A DNA stretch of 64,000 nucleotides, taken from assembly GCF_020595055.1 (NCBI RefSeq), contig NZ_JAJDOO010000003.1:186001-250000 (forward strand), read 5' to 3'. The first letter of the stretch is position 1. Every line of letters starts with the position of its first letter. Made by a program: the position numbers and the translations under genes. This stretch comes from Desulfosporosinus shakirovi (lineage in GTDB: Bacteria; Bacillota; Desulfitobacteriia; Desulfitobacteriales; Desulfitobacteriaceae). A model generated the notes under the pieces. The model had not been told where the DNA came from. It did not search any database and saw only the letters and a list, made by a program, of their open reading frames with translations. This document shows positions 36,559-45,343 of this stretch, piece after piece.

Positions 36559-36575
36559 CGCAAGAATTATGCCAA
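36559..36575 (-). promoter_or_regulatory. Sigma-54 promoter 6
   Basis: Minus strand TTGGCATAATTCTTGCG, with GG and GC 10 bp apart, about 85 bp upstream of the GNAT gene. It may drive the long series down to 24686. Confidence 0.82.
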
Positions 36576-36656
36576 CCCGAAAATCTGCGTAATTCGACCA
36601 TCCATGGCCGTATTTTAGACTTTTCAGCGTCTTACGTTTTCTTAATTTAAGTTTCA

Positions 36657-36682
36657 TTTTGGGGTTTTTTTTCATTTTGAGA
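36657..36682 (-). promoter_or_regulatory. Candidate enhancer (UAS) 6, diverged
   Basis: TTTTGGGG and TTTTGAGA half-sites, 18 bp apart end to end, about 84 bp upstream of promoter 6. Confidence 0.5.
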
Positions 36683-36758
36683 CTACTTAGGCTTACTGAA
36701 AATCAGACAATGTTTAACCCATATTCTAATTTTTTTGTACCATGGGACATTTAACATT

Positions 36759-36801
36759 AGAAAAAACCTCCCGAATTAATATAAACAGGGAGGTTTTTTC
36801 T
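36759..36801. terminator. Terminator after the trigger factor gene
   Basis: GAAAAAACCTCCC and GGGAGGTTTTTTC form a 13-bp perfect stem with a 15-base loop. It is symmetric but serves the minus-strand trigger factor gene ending at 36818. Confidence 0.85.
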
Positions 36802-36817
36802 AATGGGACGATTCCTG

Positions 36818-38173
36818 TCATTTTACTATTGTTGCGCACTCACCAGCATCCCCTTTGAGGATTTGAGTAGCCCTCTCTTCTTCGGCAATCGAAATAACTG
36901 CATGATCCATCAAATATTGGGCCGCTTTATCCGCTTTTAAATCAAACAACACTTTCTCAACTAGTGGACCTAGGTTCTCTCTTGCATTTTCTTTATCCAT
37001 GCCGATGCTAGTAGCAAAGGACTCAAGACCGTAATTTAATTCCTCCTCATTGACCTCAAAACCCCTTTCTTCAATAAGCTTTTCAAATATATATCTTGAT
37101 TTGGTTAAGAATTTGGCGTCTTCCCACATTTGCTTTTTGAGGATCGCTAGGTTGCTATTAGTCATTTGAAGATACTGCTCTACGCTTCCTCCTTGGGATG
37201 CCAATTCATTGGAGAACTGTTCAAGCATCATATGGGCCTGCTCCATTATTACGGATTCGGGAACGAAGAACACACACGTATCCATTAACTTTTTAATGAC
37301 AGCCTGTTTTTGCTCATTTGAAGAACGCTGGTAAGCCATTTCAAGCAGCTCTTTTTTAGTCTCTAAACGCAATTCCTCCAGGTTATTCACGTTTCCTATT
37401 TCCTGAGCAAATTGGTCGTTTAGTTCTCTAATTTGAATGTTTTCGATTTTTTTAACAAGTACTTTGAATAGAGCCTTTTTACCTGCCAATTGTGGCACTT
37501 GATATTCCTTAGGGAAGCTAATTTCAACATTTAACTTATCGCCTTTTTTCACACCTAGTAGTTTATCCTCGAAACCGGGAAATAAAATGTCCGAACCAAG
37601 AACTAGTTTGAAATCTTCTTGGCTATCAATATCGGAATCGCTGTCTTCTACTGTACACTTATAATCGAAAGTTACTGTATCTCCAAGAACAGCAGGTTCA
37701 GTCGGTTTATCGATTACTATTTTATTTTTCGAACGTAAGGCTTGCAAATACTTCTCGATATCTTTTTCAGTCACTTCATTAATCTTTGGCACCGATATCT
37801 CCAATCCTTCAAGCTTTCCAAGGATAACTTCAGGTTTAACTGGCACACGAACCTTGACATTAATCGGTTCTCCTTTTAGGATGTAACCCACTTCAATATC
37901 GGGTTCACCAATTGGTTTTAGCTCCAAGTGCTTAATAGCAGCATAATATTCATCAGGCACAACAAAATCAATGGCATCTGCAAGAAAGATTTCCGGTCCA
38001 AATTTTGATTCTAACATTGCTCGAGGTGCACTCCCCTGGCGAAAACCAGGGATATTGTAGTTCTTAGCATTTTTTTTGTAGGATTTTTCAATACTTTTTT
38101 CAAATTTTTCTGCTTCAATTACAAAATCGAAGTAAGCTTCACTGTTTTCCGTCTTTTCTAAAGTTGCATTCAT
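36818..38173 (-). CDS. tig: Trigger factor-like chaperone
   Basis: A 451-residue protein. The N-terminal ribosome-binding signature is altered to GFRQGSAPRAMLE (standard GFRKGKxP). A PPIase (FKBP-like) middle domain (DTVTFDYKC...FPGFEDKLLG) and a helical C-terminal domain follow. The replaced signature and its place in a sigma-54 gene series suggest a second, specialised copy rather than the housekeeping tig next to clpXP. The ATG follows AAGGAG. Confidence 0.85.
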   Translation of the reverse strand: MNATLEKTENSEAYFDFVIEAEKFEKSIEKSYKKNAKNYNIPGFRQGSAPRAMLESKFGPEIFLADAIDFVVPDEYYAAIKHLELKPIGEPDIEVGYILKGEPINVKVRVPVKPEVILGKLEGLEISVPKINEVTEKDIEKYLQALRSKNKIVIDKPTEPAVLGDTVTFDYKCTVEDSDSDIDSQEDFKLVLGSDILFPGFEDKLLGVKKGDKLNVEISFPKEYQVPQLAGKKALFKVLVKKIENIQIRELNDQFAQEIGNVNNLEELRLETKKELLEMAYQRSSNEQKQAVIKKLMDTCVFFVPESVIMEQAHMMLEQFSNELASQGGSVEQYLQMTNSNLAILKKQMWEDAKFLTKSRYIFEKLIEERGFEVNEEELNYGLESFATSIGMDKENARENLGPLVEKVLFDLKADKAAQYLMDHAVISIAEEERATQILKGDAGECATIVK

Positions 38174-38277
38174 GAGTTCCTACTCCTTCTAATTAATAAT
38201 TATGATGCGGGTTACAACCCTAATCCAATTTACTTATTCACTCTTTTATGCCTAAAAGTGCATAAACTAACCATCCC

Positions 38278-39429
38278 TTATACCGGATCTTCATATAGTT
38301 TTAGATAAAGCTCATATCCTTCCTCTCCCTCAAACATCGCAGCAGCCTTTCCTTTGACTTCTTCATAGTTCTCTTCGAAGCCAAGTAAGATATTAAGTGC
38401 ATGACGCACCTTAATTTTACTCTCGGCAATATTCCCAAAATTAAGTACGCAAGCATGACAGTAGGCCAATAAAACATCTGCTCCGGCCTCTTTTGCTTCC
38501 TCTAAATTCTGCTCTTCATGCTCTGTGGACCATTCCGGTCGAAAATGGCCGAGTTGACCGCTACTTCCACAGCAAACAGAATCTCTACCTTGATGTTTCA
38601 TTTCGACTCTCTGATAACCTAACTGATCCAGTGCCTCCCCGACCTGCTTCCCGTATACTCCTTCAAATCGATCAGGACAGGAATCATGAATAGCATATAC
38701 TTCAGAGCTTTGCTTTGGAATAAATTCGTCTTGTAAAGCTTCGTAGACTGTTATGATTTCTATATCCTGAAAGGCCGCTTCTTTTTTAAATTGGTAATAG
38801 CAATTTGGGCAAGCAATGACAAGGCACTTTACCCCTAACAGGCGTGCCTTTTCTCTTAAGTCTGCTTTAATCTTATCTCCTCTTTCGGGAAGACCGATAT
38901 GATACATTGGAATTCCACAACAATCAGCCAAGAACAAAGGACTATCATTTTTCTGGGCTAAAGTCTTGTAAACCTTTTTGGTCAATTCAGGGGAATAAGT
39001 CAACATGGTACACCCGGGTAAAAAGGCCGTATCTGCTGGCAAGGAGTAGTTAAGCTCAGAATAATCAATTCTATAGTAATCCCTGAAAATGCTCATTACC
39101 GTAACTCCCCGGTCTGGGAAAAGGTATTTGTATTCATCGAGGTCAATTTCACCATTTTTAACAGCCTCCACTCGTCGTTGCCCAAACATCCGAAAGGGGC
39201 TCAATCCGACTGTGCAGACAGCCTCACATTTACCGCAGAGAGCACACCCATAGGCCTCATAAAATTCAACACCTCTTGCTGCAATACTCCCTGGTGACAT
39301 GTCAAGCTCTGATAAGATGCGGCAACTTTCAGCACATTCCCCGCAACTCACACATAATTCAGCAATCTCTTTTTCCCAGTTCTTCTTTTCCTGCTTCAAT
39401 TGAAATCTCACCTTCGATTTCTCTTGCAA
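38278..39429 (-). CDS. HdrD/GlpC-like Fe-S oxidoreductase (CCG domains), paralog
   Basis: A 383-residue paralog of the 33840-34970 protein with the same order: CVSCGECAESC, CALCGKCEAVC, then two CCG domains (PGCTMLTYS, CCGIPMY, CPNCYY, HDSC, CCGSSG, CHAC). The start is TTG after GAAAGAG; a GTG six codons later is possible. It lies between the chemoreceptor and trigger factor genes under sigma-54 promoter 7. Confidence 0.87.
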   Translation of the reverse strand: MQEKSKVRFQLKQEKKNWEKEIAELCVSCGECAESCRILSELDMSPGSIAARGVEFYEAYGCALCGKCEAVCTVGLSPFRMFGQRRVEAVKNGEIDLDEYKYLFPDRGVTVMSIFRDYYRIDYSELNYSLPADTAFLPGCTMLTYSPELTKKVYKTLAQKNDSPLFLADCCGIPMYHIGLPERGDKIKADLREKARLLGVKCLVIACPNCYYQFKKEAAFQDIEIITVYEALQDEFIPKQSSEVYAIHDSCPDRFEGVYGKQVGEALDQLGYQRVEMKHQGRDSVCCGSSGQLGHFRPEWSTEHEEQNLEEAKEAGADVLLAYCHACVLNFGNIAESKIKVRHALNILLGFEENYEEVKGKAAAMFEGEEGYELYLKLYEDPV

Positions 39430-39570
39430 TCAAGCTCTTTCGTAATTAGTGGACCAAACGGATGAAGCCACTCCATAGTGGCTGTTATTGGCAAATTGTT
39501 TCGCTTTAATTAATCATTAACTGTCCAAGAATATATTTCTTATGCATGACAGAGCATTTCAATTCACCTT

Positions 39571-40725
39571 CTAAAGTTCGGCCGCCAACTTATCCAACCT
39601 TACGGATAAGCTAGCCATCTCTTCAATACTGGCATTGACCTCTTCACTGGCCGCTGCCATTTCTCCAATAGATTGCAGTACTACTTCTGAAGATTCGGTA
39701 GTATTCCCCACAGAGTTTTGAATTTGTTTCGTAAGGTCCCTAATCTTTACCACCGTCTTTCGAGATTCTTCGGATAGTTTTCTAATTTCTTCTGCTACAA
39801 CTCCGAATCCCCTTCCCGAATCGCCAGCTCTGGCTGCCTCGATAGCAGCATTCAGCCCCAGCATATTGGTCTGATCAGCAATCTCTTTAATGAAGCTCAT
39901 GACTTGATCAATATTGTCCGTTAAAACTTTTACGTTCTGGACTTCTGTATTCAAGTGACTTTGGTTCCGATTAATCTCGGTGGCCGACGCCGTGATCTCC
40001 TGCATGGCGGCAGATACTCCAGTCAATCCCTCGCCTTGCTTTTTGGACATTTCTTTAAGATTGGTTGCCAGCTGACGGGGCAGGATTAACCCTAAAGAAG
40101 CGATGGCCTCACCCGTATCCTCATCAAACATAGGGGTACACGTGACTAAAGACGGGATTCCATAATATGATTTATCGATTTCAGTCACAAATTCTCTGCC
40201 TGTTTTCACCGCTTGAAGTGCAAGCTCGTCAGCCGGCTCTTCTATCCGTATTTTTTGAATATCAAATTTTCGGGATCCTTGCTTATGCCGGTACACTTTT
40301 TTATCATTAATAAACATCACGCCGCCTTCAGGCAAGAGATTGGCCAGAATCGGAGCGTAATACTTAAAAGAGCTGGCAAGTGGATGCCTGCGTGGCAAGG
40401 CGAAAGCCCAGGTTCCTTCGACATTGGAGTCATCATCGGCCCAGATCGGACCGCTGACAAACATCACTCTCACACCATAGACACTGGCATCATATTTAAT
40501 AACCTCTACCTCTCTATTTTTCAACGCTCGGTCGGCCGCCCCCCCAGCCTTGATCGGATCCCCCACATTCACATTCAACGCCTCAAATTTTTCAGAAACT
40601 CGGTAGGTTACTTTTTCTAAATCACTCAGAAAGAAAACAGCCCCTTCCGAATACGTTGTAATCACAAAAGAAAAGAGAGCTTTTATTAATTCCGTTTCTC
40701 TGGCATGAACTCTAATTTGTTCCAT
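39571..40725 (-). CDS. Soluble methyl-accepting chemotaxis-type protein
   Basis: The start [13 protein letters not shown] is set by GGAGGG 6 bases upstream. The 384-residue protein has an N-terminal sensor domain of about 240 residues and a short MCP signalling domain with the hairpin tip motif [20 protein letters not shown]. No membrane segment is present, so it senses an internal signal. The sensor is not a recognised PAS or haem domain. It is the first gene after sigma-54 promoter 7. Confidence 0.87.
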   Translation of the reverse strand: MEQIRVHARETELIKALFSFVITTYSEGAVFFLSDLEKVTYRVSEKFEALNVNVGDPIKAGGAADRALKNREVEVIKYDASVYGVRVMFVSGPIWADDDSNVEGTWAFALPRRHPLASSFKYYAPILANLLPEGGVMFINDKKVYRHKQGSRKFDIQKIRIEEPADELALQAVKTGREFVTEIDKSYYGIPSLVTCTPMFDEDTGEAIASLGLILPRQLATNLKEMSKKQGEGLTGVSAAMQEITASATEINRNQSHLNTEVQNVKVLTDNIDQVMSFIKEIADQTNMLGLNAAIEAARAGDSGRGFGVVAEEIRKLSEESRKTVVKIRDLTKQIQNSVGNTTESSEVVLQSIGEMAAASEEVNASIEEMASLSVRLDKLAAEL

Positions 40726-40921
40726 ACTTTTCCCTCCATTAACGGCCATCTTGACCAAATTACCGGCAACTTCTTCAATGGACTAACTGCAGAACTTAGA
40801 AAAGGCAAATATAAAACCTCTGAAAATTCTATTTTCGACAGACTTTGACCCTTGTCCACAACCCTCTTTTCCTTGTGACACAGATCTGCTTTCCTATGCC
40901 ATTGATATGTCAGATATTTAT

Positions 40922-40938
40922 TGCAATAAACATGCCAA
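40922..40938 (-). promoter_or_regulatory. Sigma-54 promoter 7
   Basis: Minus strand TTGGCATGTTTATTGCA, with GG and GC 10 bp apart, about 200 bp upstream of the chemoreceptor. With UAS 7 it accounts for much of the 40726-41276 gap; nothing else is evident there. Confidence 0.85.
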
Positions 40939-41098
40939 CTTTAATGACCAACTCCGCTTTGGCTATATTCCTGGGTTATTCAATTCTTTCCCTCAATTAT
41001 GATGGTGAGTTCAATCTCTTTTTGAGATTTTATTGATATTTTTCCTTGCAAATAATTCAAATTTATTCCTAAATGAGCTTACCTTATGCCTATTTCTC

Positions 41099-41124
41099 TT
41101 TTGCGACAAAATTCCTTTTTTAGA
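41099..41124 (-). promoter_or_regulatory. Candidate enhancer (UAS) 7
   Basis: TTTTGCGA and TTTTTAGA half-sites, 18 bp apart end to end, about 161 bp upstream of promoter 7. Confidence 0.6.
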
Positions 41125-41276
41125 ATTGTCATGATTACAGAACATTTCTTTGCTCATACATGGGACTGTTTATCGGCCGGTCTCTCGGACACAACAAAAA
41201 TCCTTCTCATGACAATGAAAAATGCCCGCATGAGAGACAACACTGTACTTAGATGTTTTAAACGTCAAATTCTTAT

Positions 41277-41308
41277 AAAAAAAGCACCTGCCTTAATTCA
41301 GCAGATGC
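41277..41308 (-). terminator. Intrinsic terminator
   Basis: GCATCTGC and GCAGGTGC (one G-T pair) form a stem followed by TTTTTTT on the minus strand. Confidence 0.7.
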
Positions 41309-41310
41309 GA

Positions 41311-41499
41311 TTAAAAGTAGAATATATACAGATGGCGTCGGATACCATGAGAACTATTAGAAACATCAATTGCAAAGCGTCGGTTAACCCTCAATAGTCT
41401 TGAGGTAATTATCTCAATCCTAATGTTTATTGGTATGTGCAGAGTTTTTGACACTTGATTCGTTATCATTTGGTCAAGCCCTTTGTCAGATAAGGACAC
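41311..41499 (-). CDS. Possible small protein, 62 aa
   Basis: An ATG 11 bases after GGGAGG opens a 62-codon frame that ends just before a terminator. The product is rich in Ile, Arg and Leu and has no known motif. It follows the DMT transporter by 80 bp. Composition is unlike the neighbours, so it may be a non-coding tail or a decayed gene. Confidence 0.25.
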   Translation of the reverse strand: MSLSDKGLDQMITNQVSKTLHIPINIRIEIITSRLLRVNRRFAIDVSNSSHGIRRHLYIFYF

Positions 41500-41580
41500 A
41501 TACGAGTATCAACCTCCCATATTTTTACGACTTTTATTGAGCAACTCTCTAAAAGTTATGTTTCTGACGAAGATTATAAT

Positions 41581-42497
41581 TCACAACGATTCCAGAATGA
41601 CCTTGTTTTTCTTTATACTCCCGATGATGATTCCCACGGTAGTGAAAATAAGGGCCAGAATATGTATCCAACCAATTGTCTCATTTAAAAAGACGACACC
41701 ACCGATCATGCCCGCAAAAGGCATACCGTTTAAAAACATAGCCGTTCTGTTGGCACCCAAATGTTTAATACCATCATTCCAGCCCAATGTCCCTAAGGCT
41801 GTAGCTCCCCAGGCTGATAATAATAAGATAAGTACAGCCGTTGAAGATAAATGAATCTGTCCATAAACCGAAGGCCCAAAGGAAGCCAGCGTTCCGATAT
41901 TTAACAATACCCCTCCTATTAAGGTGGAATAGGCGGTCACTACTAAGGTTGGAATCGTCGTTTCCAACAATTTTTTTATAAGCAACCCCCCAATGACATA
42001 GGTCAACATGGCTAATAACATAATGACATCTCCGATTAACGAAAATTCGAAAGAGCCATCTGGGGATTTCGAGAATACTACCAAAACAACCCCTGCAAAT
42101 CCTAATAGAATTCCAAGCCCTAAATTCCTTGTAAATTTTTCGTTTACAAAGATGGATGCCAACAGAGCAGTTGTCAGAGGATTTAAGCCGAGAATAAGGG
42201 AAGCATTTGTGGATGATGTCACAGAAACTCCATAGCCCAGAAGCAACTGATGTATGCAAACAGAGATTAATCCAATCCCAAAAAGCAATCCCCACTGTTG
42301 TTTAGTTGGATTATACAATCCGTATTTTTTAAAAACAAAAGCTAACAAGAAAATTCCCGCAAGGGGCATTCGTATTGCGCCTACCAATATTGGCGACATC
42401 TGCTGTGTTAGGAACTTAATCATTACGACATTCAAACCCCATGACATGACAACTAGCACCAATGTCAGATAAATTAGCTTCTTTCCTGTCGGCATTG
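41581..42497 (-). CDS. DMT superfamily transporter (EamA type)
   Basis: The start MPTGKKLIYL is chosen because GGAG lies 9 bases upstream. The 304-residue protein has ten hydrophobic helices in two EamA repeats, typical of small-metabolite exporters. The conserved PLAGIFLL and the second-repeat NGMPFAG segments fit the family. It stands alone, and the substrate is unknown. Confidence 0.85.
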
Positions 42498-42655
42498 TGA
42501 TTATCTCCATCCTTTATGTAACTTCAACATGCAGCGTCCAATCTTTTTGGTCTCCTGCTCTAGCATTATAATAGCACTTCTCTGCCTGGATATCTCTCAT
42601 GAATTGCAGAAAGAAATGCGAGGTAACGTTGCCTCGCGGATTTTGGACAACGCAC

Positions 42656-42686
42656 AATAATCCCGCTTATCATGAGCGAGATTATT
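42656..42686. terminator. Inverted repeat, probable terminator
   Basis: AATAATC-C-CGCT and AGCG-A-GATTATT pair around TATCATG. A second hairpin GCGAGG/CCTCGC lies just beyond (42617-42637). They are downstream of the aldo/keto reductase and OYE remnant. Confidence 0.5.
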
Positions 42687-42835
42687 GGTAGCCGTGGGCA
42701 GAACGGATCTCCACTCCGTCAAAACCTGCTTCCTTTACACGGCGGGCAGCATCCTGAAAGGCTGGACGATACCGGTAATTTCCTGTAGGGTAAGCTCTTT
42801 AGGGGTATTTCCATTCCAAGGATGGGGAACTGACT
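42682..42835 (-). pseudogene. Fragment of an OYE-type flavin oxidoreductase
   Basis: Two frames read GNTPKELTLQEITGIVQ and FQDAARRVKEAGFDGVEI followed by SAHGYQ-stop. Together they match the middle of OYE enzymes (compare PSELSREEIRRIV and FVEIHGAHGY in the 30929 gene). A frameshift separates the two parts, and both gene ends are missing. Confidence 0.75.
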
Positions 42836-42844
42836 ACAACGGGA

Positions 42845-43969
42845 TTAATGTGAATGAGTGGTGTTCATTAATTCAGTATGAACCGTTTTTAATAATTCTG
42901 GAATTTCTAAAGTCTGTGGGCAATTTTCTGTGCAAATTCCACAAGACACACATTGATCCCCACCACTACCAGCAGGTACCAAATTACTTTGATAGACAAT
43001 TGCGTCTATGACATGTGATTTCATAAGCTGTTGACTGTTATATAGCTTAAATATTTCAGGAATTGCTACCCCTTGTGGACAGGGCATACAGTATCTGCAG
43101 CCGGTACAGCCAATGCTGTTTTTGGCTTCATAAGCCTCACGAATCTTTTCAATCAAATTCAAGTCCTCTTCTGACATAACATTTGGAGCAGCATCTTCAA
43201 AAATTCTCAGATTATCCTTTAATTGCTGCATAGTGCTTGTACCGCTCAAAATTACGGATACTTCCGGCATGTTGTAAAGCCACCTAAAACACCATTCTAC
43301 CAAAGAGCGCTTTTCCGGATATAGATTAATTAAATCCTGTGCTTCCTTTGGAACAGTATTTAGGATATAACCCCCTCTAAGCGGTTCCATTATAACTGTA
43401 GCTAAGCCTTTATTTGCAGCATAAATTAGACCTTCAAGACCCACTTGTTGTTTCACATCCAGTATATTAAGCTGAATTTGAGCCATCTCCCATTCATAGC
43501 TGTCAACGATTTCTTTGAATGCCTCAAAGGTATTGTGAATAGAAAAAGCTTTATGAGCTATTTTCCCCTTTTCAATCATTTTATCTAAGAAACTCAGACC
43601 ATCAAATTTCTTAACCTTCTCCCAATGACCATGATTCATATTATGCAGAAGATACACATCAATATGATCTGTTCCAAGTCGTATTAACTCTTCATCCAGA
43701 TACTTTTCGAAGTCTTCATATTTATCGATATTCCAAATAGGGCTTTTGGTCGCTAAATAAATTTTATTTCTATAGCCATCTTTTAAAGCTTTTCCTGTTA
43801 TGATCTCGCTATCTTTGTAAACAAATGCTGTATCAAGGTAATTCACTCCATTATCAATAGCGTAACGTACCATTTCAATAGCTTCTTTTTCATCAGAAGG
43901 AAACCGCATACAACCAAGTCCAAATCTAGATACTTTCATCCCTGTTTTCCCATATTGTACGTATTCCAT
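42845..43969 (-). CDS. Aldo/keto reductase with C-terminal 4Fe-4S domain
   Basis: A 374-residue enzyme. The barrel contains the catalytic D-Y-K-H set (NYLDTAF, TKSP, HNMN). The C-terminal 90 residues carry CTGCRYCMPCP and CVSCGICTENCP, so two Fe-S clusters. This form is common in anaerobes and may couple carbonyl reduction to ferredoxin. It is transcribed from the MerR-type promoter at 44129-44159, which suggests induction by a reactive aldehyde or similar stress. Confidence 0.88.
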   Translation of the reverse strand: MEYVQYGKTGMKVSRFGLGCMRFPSDEKEAIEMVRYAIDNGVNYLDTAFVYKDSEIITGKALKDGYRNKIYLATKSPIWNIDKYEDFEKYLDEELIRLGTDHIDVYLLHNMNHGHWEKVKKFDGLSFLDKMIEKGKIAHKAFSIHNTFEAFKEIVDSYEWEMAQIQLNILDVKQQVGLEGLIYAANKGLATVIMEPLRGGYILNTVPKEAQDLINLYPEKRSLVEWCFRWLYNMPEVSVILSGTSTMQQLKDNLRIFEDAAPNVMSEEDLNLIEKIREAYEAKNSIGCTGCRYCMPCPQGVAIPEIFKLYNSQQLMKSHVIDAIVYQSNLVPAGSGGDQCVSCGICTENCPQTLEIPELLKTVHTELMNTTHSH

Positions 43970-44128
43970 ATTTTCAACTTCTTTCCATTTTTGTTTATTC
44001 CTTTTGAAAATTATCTTCCGTCATATCCTGACCAAGTATGCAAGACATGCTTTGCACATCATGTCATTTTTCCTTTTAGTATATCTCCACTTTCCCAGAA
44101 TTTTAAAAAATCCTGTTAAGCTAGTTTG

Positions 44129-44159
44129 ATTGTATATCTTAGAGTTGACTCGAAGTCAA
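44129..44159 (-). promoter_or_regulatory. MerR-family-type promoter of the aldo/keto reductase
   Basis: On the minus strand TTGACT and TACAAT are separated by 19 bp, the stretched spacing used by MerR-type activators. The spacer holds the dyad TTCGAGTCAACTCTAA, close to aldehyde-responsive MerR operators. No merR gene is in the window. Confidence 0.6.
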
Positions 44160-44171
44160 CAATTTTGTTTC

Positions 44172-44490
44172 TTAAAAACCACCCAATTTAACAACCTGAA
44201 GTAATTCTTCATAATACGCCTTATCTGTTGTTCCAAATATTAAACTGAGTCTGCTATAAAAGTTTTGAAGTTAAATGGGTCTTTCGAAATGACTCTAAAA
44301 AATACTCCATAGCTTTATCCGAATCACATTTAAAGTAGTCACACCATTTCTCATTGAAAACAACAAACGCAATCATTGGGACAAAACCAGTGAAAAATTC
44401 ATAAACTAGCTCGCGCTGATGTTCTGGAGAATTCTCCTCAATTTCACCTGACTCATTTTTAGTTTCAATTAGAATATCCTCCCATATGGA
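44172..44490 (-). pseudogene. C-terminal fragment of a TetR-type regulator
   Basis: The frame WEDILIETKNESGE...KAMEYFLESFRKTHLTSKL continues after a one-base shift near 44254 as FYSRLSLIFGTTDKAYYEE. This looks like the ligand-binding half of a TetR/AcrR regulator. The DNA-binding half is missing; its place is taken by the divergent ABC gene. Confidence 0.55.
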
Positions 44491-44505
44491 AAAGGAGATG
44501 AAAAA

Positions 44506-45159
44506 ATGAGCACCATCTTAGAATGTAACGATCTTACCCAAAAATTCGGAAGTAAAGCAGCCGTATCTTCCGTTAATCTAAAGATAGAGCGCGGGCAAAT
44601 CGTAGGGCTTTTGGGACCTAACGGCAGCGGAAAAAGCACCCTGATTAAGCTTGCCAACGAACTCTTAACCCCCACCAGTGGAAATATTCTCATTGGAGGT
44701 AAGAAACCAGGCGTTGAGACAAAGAAAATCATATCCTACCTCCCAGAAAAGACGTATTTGAATGAATGGATGCACGTAAACCAAATCATTGAGCTATTCT
44801 CTGATTTCTATGATAATTTTAAAACAGAAAAGGCTTATGACATGCTTAAAAGCCTCAATATCAACCCTAACGACAGACTGAAAACCATGTCCAAAGGAAC
44901 GAAGGAAAAAGTGCAGTTAATTCTTGTTATGAGCCGCGAAGCAGAACTTTATCTTTTGGATGAGCCAATAGGTGGAGTGGACCCAGCAGCAAGGGACTAT
45001 ATTCTTAACACTGGGATCACACGTCTCACCCTCTACCCTGATATCACTGAGATCGCCAGAGAAATTGAGTTAGAGGTTGAAGATGAAGGACAGCTTCCAC
45101 CGCCCACAGTCACCCCGAGTTCCGTATTAAAGATCACTTCGCCTTATATCAAAGGTTAG
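44506..45159 (+). CDS. Truncated, chimeric ABC transporter ATPase
   Basis: A 217-residue product. It has Walker A GPNGSGKST, a degenerate signature MSKGTKEKV and Walker B LYLLDEPIGGVDP. After AARDYILNT the normal D-loop to H-loop region (expected STHL) is missing. The last 45 residues (GITRLTLYPDITEIAREIE...) belong to something else, perhaps an FRG-domain protein end. It probably arose by deletion and is unlikely to be a working ATPase. Confidence 0.6.
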   Translation: MSTILECNDLTQKFGSKAAVSSVNLKIERGQIVGLLGPNGSGKSTLIKLANELLTPTSGNILIGGKKPGVETKKIISYLPEKTYLNEWMHVNQIIELFSDFYDNFKTEKAYDMLKSLNINPNDRLKTMSKGTKEKVQLILVMSREAELYLLDEPIGGVDPAARDYILNTGITRLTLYPDITEIAREIELEVEDEGQLPPPTVTPSSVLKITSPYIKG

Positions 45160-45267
45160 GAAGAAAAATTTCGCTATTATCCTACAGCCTATCAATGAAC
45201 ATTGAGTGATCCAAAGAACTCCCCCTATGAAGAAGTGTGTTGCTATTGAAATGATATCCAGAGATAT

Positions 45268-45328
45268 AAGCTATAAAGGAAAATGCCTGTCAGTTCATTG
45301 AATTGAAGGGCATTTTCCTTTATAGCTT
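45268..45328. terminator. 20-bp perfect hairpin
   Basis: Arms 45268-45287 (starting AAGCTATAAAGG) and 45309-45328 are exact inverted copies with a 21-base loop. The right arm lacks a long T-run, so it could be a terminator for the chimeric ABC gene or the trace of a small repeat element. Confidence 0.5.
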
Positions 45329-45343
45329 CATAAACTCCATTCC

